In this document: positions 25,681 through 30,685 of the stretch, piece by piece
Layout of the letters: each line of letters opens with the position of its first letter
Numbering within the stretch: position 1 is the first letter of the stretch
Assembly (NCBI GenBank): GCA_023395465.1
Contig: JAEWZE010000270.1
Span: 1-30,685 of the forward strand
Length of the DNA: 30,685 nt
Direction: 5' to 3'
Source of the DNA: Pseudomonadota bacterium
GTDB lineage: Bacteria > Pseudomonadota > Gammaproteobacteria > Xanthomonadales > Xanthomonadaceae
The notes under the pieces: generated by a model
The model's input: the letters and a program-made list of their open reading frames with translations, nothing else
Databases searched by the model: none
What the model was told of the DNA's origin: nothing
Made by a program: the position numbers and the translations under genes

Positions 25681-26401
25681 ATGCAAGGATGCGCGCAGTG
25701 GCGGTTCGCCGCGTGGTGCCTGGCCCTCGGACTGGGCGCGCACGCGCCAGCCTCCGCGGAGACGAGCGCCCGCTTCATCGATGGTGCCGCGCTGGACATC
25801 GCCCCCGGCAGTTGGAACGGCCACTATGAACTGCCGGGCGTCTACTGCCTGCGTTTTCCGGTACCGGAAGAGGCAAGGCGTCGCGTCAGCGCACTGTTCA
25901 ACGGCAACAGCACCGCGCTCGCGCGGGTCGAATACGCGTCCGGGCTGGAAATGTACGTGGTCAGTTCCACCATGCCCGCCGGACTGACCAGCGAACAGGA
26001 CCACGTCCGGCAGATCGAAGGCGCGCGCGGCCGACGCGGCCCTTTCCGATGCGCTGTACCGGTTCAGCGTGGTGGACTCGGCCATGGGGCCGGTCATGCG
26101 CAGGCACCTGGTGAACGCCGCGGCGCGCGGCCCGCAGGATCTGGATCCATTCCCGGTCACGATCGCATTCCACGACCTGGACGCTACCCGACACCATTCG
26201 ATCGCGGAACTCCGCGAGTTCTCGCGATGGCCCGACCGCTACGAGGTGGCGGTCCATGCGCCGGTCCCCGACCCCACCAACGCCCGCCAGATCGAGCTGG
26301 TCAGGCAGATCGCGGCGTCCTTCGCCGACGGGCTCATGCAATCCCTGCAGGACTGTACGGGGGCGCTGCCTGCGCGCGTCCCGGGTGCGACACCGGATTG
26401 A
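25681..26401 (+). pseudogene. Exported hypothetical protein gene with an apparent single-base frameshift
   Basis: ATG 25681 opens a signal peptide (FAAWCLALGLGAHAPASAE) and about 115 codons of plausible protein up to HVRQIE near 26019. The frame then turns into GC-rich nonsense, while the +1 frame takes over smoothly with ARAADAALSDALYRFSVVDSAMGPVMRRHLVNAA and runs to TGA 26399-26401 (ALPARVPGATPD). Removing one base in GAAGGCGCGCGCGG around 26017-26030 would restore a ~240-residue exported protein. The GC dinucleotide run makes a sequencing or assembly error as likely as a true mutation. Function unknown; no conserved catalytic motif is seen. Confidence 0.7.
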
Positions 26402-26417
26402 GCGCCATCCGCCCCGC

Positions 26418-27818
26418 CTACTCGAAGCTGCCCACCGAATCGTGCGCGAGGTTGTCGAAGCGCGTGTACTCGCCGAAGAACTTGAGCTTCACCGACCCGG
26501 TCGGCCCGCTGCGCTGCTTGCCGATGATGATCTCGGCCAGGCCCTTGTCCGGCGAGTTTTCCTTGTTGTAGTAATCGTCGCGGTAGATGAACACGATGAT
26601 GTCCGCGTCCTGCTCGATGGCGCCCGACTCGCGCAGGTCGGCCATCACCGGGCGCTTGTCGGTGCGGGTTTCCAGCGAGCGGTTGAGCTGCGACAGCGCG
26701 ATCACCGGGACGTTGAGTTCCTTGGCCAGGCCCTTGAGCGAGCGCGAGATCTCCGAAATCTCGGTGGCGCGGTTCTCGCTGTTGCCGGGGACCGCCATCA
26801 GCTGCAGGTAGTCGATCACGATCAGGCCGAGGTCGTGCTCGCGCTTGAGCCGGCGCGACTTCGCGCGCAGCACGTCGGGCGACAGGCCGGGCGTATCGTC
26901 GATGAAGATCTTGGTTTCCTTGATCATCCGGATCGCGCTGGTCACCCGGCTCCAGTCCTCGTCCTCGAGCTGGCCGGTGCGCAGGCGGGTGGCGTTGATC
27001 CGCCCGTTGGACGAGATCAGGCGCAGCGCCAGCTGGCTGGCCGACATTTCCATCGAGAACACGGCCACCGCCTTCTTGGTCTTGATCGCGGCGTACTCGG
27101 CGATGTTGAGCGCGAAGGTGGTCTTGCCCATGGCCGGGCGCGCGGCCAGGATGATCAGGTCGGTCGGCTGCAGGCCGGCCGTCATCATGTCGAACTCGGT
27201 GTAGCCGGTGGGCAGGCCGGTGATGCCGCCGCCGTTGGCATGCCGCGTCTGCAGCACGTCGAAGGCCTCGGCCATGGCCTTGTTGATCGGGGTGAAGTCC
27301 TGGCGCCCGCGCGAGCCGGCCTCGGCGATCGCGAACACCTGCTGCTCGGCCTTGGCCAGGATCTCGGCGCTCTCGCGGCCGTCCGGCTGGAAGCCGTCGT
27401 TGACGATGTCGGTGCCGATCTCGATCAGCTGGCGCAGCACCGCCTTGTCGCGCACGATTTCGGCATAAGCCTTGATGTTGGCCGCCGAGGGCGTGGTGCT
27501 CGCCAGCTCGACCAGGTAGGCGCCACCGGCGACCTGCTCGGACAGGCCGTTGGATTCGAACCACTCGCCCAGGGTCACCGCGTCGAAGGGCTTGTCCTTC
27601 TCCGCCAGTTCGCGGATCGCGCGGTAGATCAGCTGGTGGTCGCGGCGGTAGAAGTCCTTGTCGTTGAGCAGGTCGGCGACGCGGTCGTAGGCGTCCGGCG
27701 CCAGCATCAGGCCGCCGAGCACCGCCTGTTCGGCCTCCACCGATTGCGGCGGCACGCGCAGCTGGTCGATGCGGGGTTCGCTGCGGTTGTCCTGGCGGAA
27801 GCCGGGGCGTGCGGACAT
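26418..27818 (-). CDS. dnaB: Replicative DNA helicase DnaB
   Basis: 466 residues from ATG 27818, which has AGGAG upstream at a long spacing; GTG 27830 is possible. The N-terminal DnaG-interacting domain (VPPQSVEAEQAVLGGLMLAPDAYDRVADLL) is joined by a linker to the RecA-like motor: Walker A ARPAMGKTTFALN (Lys232), SMEMSASQLALRLISS, Walker B LIVIDYLQLM, IALSQLNRSLETR and DKRPVMADLRESGAIEQDAD. It unwinds DNA ahead of the replisome as a hexamer. No intein or insertion. It follows the rpsF-rpsR-rplI operon on the same strand after a terminator and a DnaA-box-bearing gap. Confidence 0.97.
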   Translation of the reverse strand: MSARPGFRQDNRSEPRIDQLRVPPQSVEAEQAVLGGLMLAPDAYDRVADLLNDKDFYRRDHQLIYRAIRELAEKDKPFDAVTLGEWFESNGLSEQVAGGAYLVELASTTPSAANIKAYAEIVRDKAVLRQLIEIGTDIVNDGFQPDGRESAEILAKAEQQVFAIAEAGSRGRQDFTPINKAMAEAFDVLQTRHANGGGITGLPTGYTEFDMMTAGLQPTDLIILAARPAMGKTTFALNIAEYAAIKTKKAVAVFSMEMSASQLALRLISSNGRINATRLRTGQLEDEDWSRVTSAIRMIKETKIFIDDTPGLSPDVLRAKSRRLKREHDLGLIVIDYLQLMAVPGNSENRATEISEISRSLKGLAKELNVPVIALSQLNRSLETRTDKRPVMADLRESGAIEQDADIIVFIYRDDYYNKENSPDKGLAEIIIGKQRSGPTGSVKLKFFGEYTRFDNLAHDSVGSFE

Positions 27819-27895
27819 CGGACGATTCACTCCTGGCGACGGACCGGGTCGTCGCCGCAGCGACGTTCCCGACCGGTCATCCTAGCGGTCGCGGC

Positions 27896-27941
27896 TGTGG
27901 GTACGCGACGGAACAAGCTGTGGATAAGAAGGTTATCCGCC
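27896..27941. promoter_or_regulatory. DnaA-box-like cluster upstream of dnaB
   Basis: TGTGGATAA (27919-27927) is the exact reverse complement of the consensus DnaA box TTATCCACA. TTATCCGCC (27933-27941) faces it and TGTGGGTAC (27896-27904) is a 7/9 match. GGATAA-GAAGG-TTATCC forms a small dyad. DnaA control of dnaB transcription is suggested, not shown. Confidence 0.5.
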
Positions 27942-28131
27942 GGCGCCGTCTCGGCGCCTGCGATTTCGGCAGGGAGCCGCGGTCGCCCCCGGCGGCCTGG
28001 CCGCTGGAGAGCACCCCGTCCGACGACCGAGCGCGCGGCAGGCGCCTGTGCCTGGCGCGGGCGAAGCCAGCGACCGGCCAGCATGCACGGCGACCCGCCC
28101 GAGTGACGGAAGGAACCGGACGTCCAAAACA

Positions 28132-28157
28132 GGACAGGCGCCTCGCGGCGCCTGTCC
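28132..28157 (-). terminator. Terminator of rpsF-rpsR-rplI operon
   Basis: Perfect 11-bp stem GGACAGGCGCC / GGCGCCTGTCC with a 4-base loop, followed on the - strand by TGTTTTGG. It lies 25 bases after the rplI stop. The short U tract makes it moderate in strength, so some read-through into dnaB is possible. Confidence 0.75.
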
Positions 28158-28182
28158 ATGGTCCAGCCCTGCGGTGAAGCGA

Positions 28183-28635
28183 TCAGGCCGCTTCCGGCTC
28201 GATGATCACCTTGACCGTGGTTTCCGCATCGGCGTGCAGGTGGATCACCACGTCAAACTCGCCGGTGTTGCGCAGCGGGCCTTCGCCCAGCACGACTTCC
28301 GACTTGCCGACCTCGGTCACCGTCTTGCTCAGCGCCTCGGCGATGTCGCGCGGGCCGACCGAGCCATACAGCTTGCCCTCGGTGGAAGCGTTGGCGTAGA
28401 TCGTGACGCTGGCGCCCTCGAGCTTGGCCAGGCGCGACTGGGCCTCGTCGGCGATGGACTTGGCCTTGGCTTCGTACTCGGCGCGGCGCGCCTCGAACTC
28501 GGCCAGGTTGGCGGCGGTGGCCGGCACGGCCTTGCCCTGGGGCACCAGGAAGTTGCGGCCGTAGCCCGGCTTGACGCTGACCTTGTCGCCCAGGTTGCCG
28601 AGGTTGGTCACGCGCTGCAGGAGGATCAGTTCCAT
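28183..28635 (-). CDS. rplI: 50S ribosomal protein L9
   Basis: 150 residues, full length. The N-terminal 23S-binding domain is MELILLQRVTNLGNLGDKVSVKPGYGRNFLVPQGKA, followed by the long connecting helix (LAEFEARRAEYEAKAKSIADEAQSRLAKLEG) and the C-terminal domain ending in VIHLHADAETTVKVIIEPEAA. Start ATG 28635 has GGAG seven bases upstream. It is the third gene of the rpsF-rpsR-rplI operon, 106 bases after rpsR, and is followed by a hairpin terminator. Confidence 0.98.
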   Translation of the reverse strand: MELILLQRVTNLGNLGDKVSVKPGYGRNFLVPQGKAVPATAANLAEFEARRAEYEAKAKSIADEAQSRLAKLEGASVTIYANASTEGKLYGSVGPRDIAEALSKTVTEVGKSEVVLGEGPLRNTGEFDVVIHLHADAETTVKVIIEPEAA

Positions 28636-28741
28636 TTCATTGCTCCGTATTCGTTAGCGGCGCAGGCGCGCCGCAACGGTTGCTGTCCGAATCGGACGGA
28701 TGCCGGTCGCGGAAACGCCCGTGGGCGCCCCGCGTGGCAGG

Positions 28742-28972
28742 TCAGACGTTGTGGTTGTCGGTGTACGGGATCAGCGCGAGGAAACGCGCGCGCTTGACCG
28801 CGAGCGCCAGCTGGCGCTGGTAGCGCGACTTGGTGCCGGTGATGCGGCTCGGCACGATCTTGCCGTTCTCGGTGAGGTTCTGGCGCAGGGTGTTGAGATC
28901 CTTGTAGTCGATCTCCTTGACACCCTCGGCGGTGAACTTGCAGAACTTGCGGCGGCGGAAGAACTTGGACAT
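28742..28972 (-). CDS. rpsR: 30S ribosomal protein S18
   Basis: 76 residues, full length: FFRRRKFCKFTAEGVKEIDYKDLNTLRQNLTENGKIVPSRITGTKSRYQRQLALAVKRARFLALIPYTDNH. It binds S6 as a heterodimer on the 30S platform. Start ATG 28972 has GAGGAG upstream and lies 11 bases after the rpsF stop, so the two partners are translated together. A single Cys remains (FCKF), so it is not a full zinc-binding form. Confidence 0.98.
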   Translation of the reverse strand: MSKFFRRRKFCKFTAEGVKEIDYKDLNTLRQNLTENGKIVPSRITGTKSRYQRQLALAVKRARFLALIPYTDNHNV

Positions 28973-28983
28973 GGGTGTGCTCC

Positions 28984-29439
28984 TCAGGCGGCTTCGGTCG
29001 GTTCGGTCGGCTCGGCCGTGTCGGCCTTGCTGCCTTCGCCGTCGGTGGACGTGGTCTCGTCGTCATCGCGGCGGCGACGATCCGAACGCTCGGGGCGGTC
29101 GGGACGGTCCGGCTTCTCGTCCTTGTTCTTCATGATCAGCGACTGCTCGGTGTCGGCTTCGTCGCGGCGCATCACCAGGTGGCGCAGGATGGCGTCGTTG
29201 AAGCGGAAGCCCTCGACGAGCTCGGTGAGCACGTCCTGGCCGGCTTCGATGTTGAGCAGCACGTAGTGGGCCTTGACCAGGTTGTTGATCGGGTAGGCCA
29301 GCTGGCGGCGCCCCCAGTCTTCCAGGCGGTGGATCTTGCCTTCGCCGTTCTCGATCAGCGTCTTGTAACGCTCGATCATCGCCGGCACCTGCTCGCTCTG
29401 GTCCGGATGGACCAGGAACACGATTTCGTAATGACGCAT
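28984..29439 (-). CDS. rpsF: 30S ribosomal protein S6
   Basis: 151 residues. The conserved fold covers 1-100: MRHYEIVFLVHPDQSEQVPAMIERY, GKIHRLEDWGRRQLAYPINNLVKAHYVLLNIEA and LRHLVMRRDEADTE. The tail (about 105-151) is long, charged and low in complexity (KPDRPDRPERSDRRRRDDDE, then acidic and Thr-rich), as in many proteobacterial S6 proteins, some of which receive added glutamates from RimK. ATG 29439 has AAGGA upstream. First gene of the ribosomal operon, with a promoter at 29553-29581. Confidence 0.97.
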   Translation of the reverse strand: MRHYEIVFLVHPDQSEQVPAMIERYKTLIENGEGKIHRLEDWGRRQLAYPINNLVKAHYVLLNIEAGQDVLTELVEGFRFNDAILRHLVMRRDEADTEQSLIMKNKDEKPDRPDRPERSDRRRRDDDETTSTDGEGSKADTAEPTEPTEAA

Positions 29440-29727
29440 GGGTTGTCCTTTCGGGTATTCGGGCGCCCTCGCGGGCCCCGGACAGCTCCCGGCGCCCGGA
29501 ATGGACGCGGTGGAGCAAGGTCCCTGCAGCTGCGGGCCGCAGGGAGCCGCGCATTATGGAGGATCAATGGCTTGCGGGCAAGTTGGCCGCGGGCGGCGCG
29601 CGGATCCTGGCCAGGCCCTGGCCATCGGACGCCGGATTCGCCCTGCCCGATGTGAAGGGCGTCGCGTCGGACTTCCGCGGCTGTCACCCGTCTCCACTTC
29701 GGGACGGCTGGGTCCGGGCGCGCCGGC
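29440..29727. other. rpsF leader and upstream gap
   Basis: 288 bases without a gene. The rpsF-proximal 110 bases form a GC-rich leader able to fold (CCCTGC / GCAGGG near 29522-29545, and CCG-rich segments just before the start). It holds the promoter described at 29553-29581. Nothing recognised between 29582 and the iscA stop. Confidence 0.5.
29553..29581 (-). promoter_or_regulatory. rpsF operon promoter
   Basis: Read on the - strand: TTGCCC (29581-29576), 17-base spacer, CATAAT (29558-29553). The -10 matches 5/6 and the -35 4/6. Transcription would start near 29546, leaving a leader of about 107 bases before rpsF. Confidence 0.65.
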
Positions 29728-30069
29728 TCAGGCGGCGCGGTCGGCGTCGGTGGTGAAGCTCTCGCCGCAGCCGCACTCGGCCGCCGCGCGCGGATTGGCG
29801 AAGACGAACTCGTGGTTCAGGCCCTTGCGCACGAAGTCGATGGTGGTGCCGTCGACCATCGGCTGGCTGCTGGCGTCGACGTAGATGCGCACGCCGTCCT
29901 GCTCGCTGACGCTGTCGCCCTCGCGCGACTCCTGCGCAAGCTCGACCTCGTAGCCCCAGCCCGAGCAGCCGGTCTTCCTGACGCCGAAACGCAGCCCGAG
30001 TGCATCCGGACTGGCGGCGAGGAACTGGCGGACGCGTTCGAGGGCGGCGGGGGTGAGCTGGATGGACAT
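29728..30069 (-). CDS. iscA: IscA-type iron-sulfur cluster assembly protein
   Basis: 113 residues of the HesB/IscA A-type carrier family. The three ligand cysteines are at the classical IscA positions: Cys35 (RKTGCSGWGYEVEL), Cys99 and Cys101 (ECGCGESF). Other family segments are LGLRFGVR, VDASSQPMVDGTTIDFV and GLNHEFVFANPRA. It carries Fe-S clusters or iron to target proteins. No isc or suf genes are adjacent, so it might be a stand-alone carrier (ErpA- or SufA-like) rather than the isc-operon member; the sequence favours IscA. Divergent from asnS. Confidence 0.88.
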   Translation of the reverse strand: MSIQLTPAALERVRQFLAASPDALGLRFGVRKTGCSGWGYEVELAQESREGDSVSEQDGVRIYVDASSQPMVDGTTIDFVRKGLNHEFVFANPRAAAECGCGESFTTDADRAA

Positions 30070-30104
30070 GACCGGATTCTAGCGCGCGGTGGCTGAAGAA
30101 GGCC

Positions 30105-30132
30105 TTTTTGGAGGCCGGTGCCGCTGTAAACT
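30105..30132 (+). promoter_or_regulatory. Possible asnS promoter
   Basis: TAAACT (30127-30132) preceded 16 bases earlier by TTTTTG (30105-30110). Both are imperfect matches to sigma70 hexamers; the distance to the asnS ATG (41 bases) is reasonable. Confidence 0.3.
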
Positions 30133-30173
30133 GTGCGTTCCGATATCGGCCCCATCTCCCCAGGATTCAAGGC

Positions 30174-30685
30174 ATGACGGTTTCCAGCGTCGAACACGCG
30201 CTCGCGGGCAGGATTCCCGCCGGCGGCGAAGTCACGGTCCGCGGCTGGGTGCGTACCCGGCGCGATTCCAAGGCCGGGCTGAGCTTCGTCAATGTCAGCG
30301 ACGGGTCCTGCTTCGCGCCGATCCAGGTGGTGGCGCCCGAGACCCTGGCCAACTACGAATCCGAGGTCAAGCGCCTCACCGCAGGCTGCTCGGTGGTCGC
30401 CACCGGCACCCTGGTCGCCTCGCAGGGCCAGGGACAGAGCTTCGAGATCCAGGCCGAGTCGATCGAGGTCGTGGGCTGGGTCGAGGACCCGGAAACCTAT
30501 CCGATCCAGCCCAAGGCGCATTCGCTGGAGTTCCTGCGCGAAGTCGCCCACCTGCGCCCGCGCACCAACCTGTTCGGTGCGGTCACCCGCATCCGCCACT
30601 GCCTGGCGCAGGCGGCGCATCGCTACTTCCACCAGCACGGCTATTACTGGATCAACACGCCGGTCATCACCACCTCCGACGCCGA
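30174..30685 (+). CDS. asnS: Asparaginyl-tRNA synthetase (3' truncated by window)
   Basis: The first 170 residues are visible. The OB-fold anticodon-binding domain is about 18-105: EVTVRGWVRTRRDSKAGLSFVNVSDGSCFAPIQVV, then GTLVASQGQGQSFEIQAESIEVVGW. The hinge and start of the class II catalytic core follow: HSLEFLREVAHLRPRTNLFGAVTRIRHCLAQAAHRYFHQHGYYWINTPVIT, containing motif 1. The wording FLREVAHLRPRTN is typical of AsnRS rather than AspRS. It charges tRNA-Asn with asparagine. ATG 30174 is preceded by AGGATTCAAGGC. Confidence 0.96.
   Translation, partial: MTVSSVEHALAGRIPAGGEVTVRGWVRTRRDSKAGLSFVNVSDGSCFAPIQVVAPETLANYESEVKRLTAGCSVVATGTLVASQGQGQSFEIQAESIEVVGWVEDPETYPIQPKAHSLEFLREVAHLRPRTNLFGAVTRIRHCLAQAAHRYFHQHGYYWINTPVITTSDA

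Larger units (their letters stand above)
27831..28182. other. dnaB upstream gap
   Basis: 352 bases between rplI and dnaB. It carries the likely rplI terminator (28132-28157), a cluster of DnaA-box-like 9-mers (27896-27941) and, on the dnaB strand, a TAGGAT -10-like hexamer near 27884-27889 with no clear -35. No gene is supported. Confidence 0.55.

Noticed and set aside
28048..28797. + strand frame opposite rplI
   Set aside because: Antisense shadow of a ribosomal protein gene.

Overview
The window is high-GC chromosomal DNA from a gammaproteobacterium, most likely of the family Xanthomonadaceae (Lysobacter / Luteimonas / Xanthomonas side). This rests on gene order and protein character: a divergent fur/bamE (omlA) pair, rnfH-ratA facing smpB, ssrA nearby, an rpsF-rpsR-rplI-dnaB-alr order, and iscA divergent from asnS. 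I could run no database search, so genus is not claimed.

Layout. (1) 1-5656: three overlapping signal-transduction genes on the + strand: a 5'-truncated HAMP/GAF hybrid histidine kinase with three receivers, a receiver-kinase-receiver hybrid, and a small degenerate kinase without a recognisable ATP site. (2) 5691-7959: core housekeeping block fur, bamE, rnfH, ratA, smpB. (3) 8114-10333: a membrane CHASE-PAS histidine kinase on the - strand. (4) 10388-10796: ssrA (tmRNA) with a good sigma70-type promoter; its tag reads ANDDNYALAA. SmpB and its RNA partner therefore lie within 3 kb of each other. (5) About 10797-20904: a ~10.1 kb integrated element inserted exactly at the 3' end of ssrA, flanked by a 14-bp direct repeat. 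(6) 20911-30685: host genes again: the original ssrA terminator, an OmpA-type lipoprotein, photolyase, alanine racemase, an unknown protein, a frameshifted exported protein, dnaB, the rplI-rpsR-rpsF ribosomal operon, an IscA-family protein and the start of asnS.

The element is the accessory part. In order it carries a P4-type tyrosine integrase; three unknown cargo genes ending in a hairpin terminator; an AlpA-like regulator followed by three small overlapping ORFs, the last a winged-helix protein; a ~545-bp gene-free segment with two families of helically phased repeats and palindromes (candidate origin or control region); three small ORFs, one with three Cys pairs; an HK97-type major capsid protein; an HNH nuclease; an AT-richer gap; and a lambda-type tape-measure protein. 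I see no terminase, portal, protease, connector, tail-tube or lysis gene. It is therefore either a decayed prophage or a phage satellite with a reduced structural set. Both ends carry a tandem GGGGGTA repeat with identical 12-bp phasing, as expected for integrase arm sites, and an inverted third copy abuts the integrase start codon. The element also supplies its own terminator behind ssrA, with the same stem core as the displaced native one.
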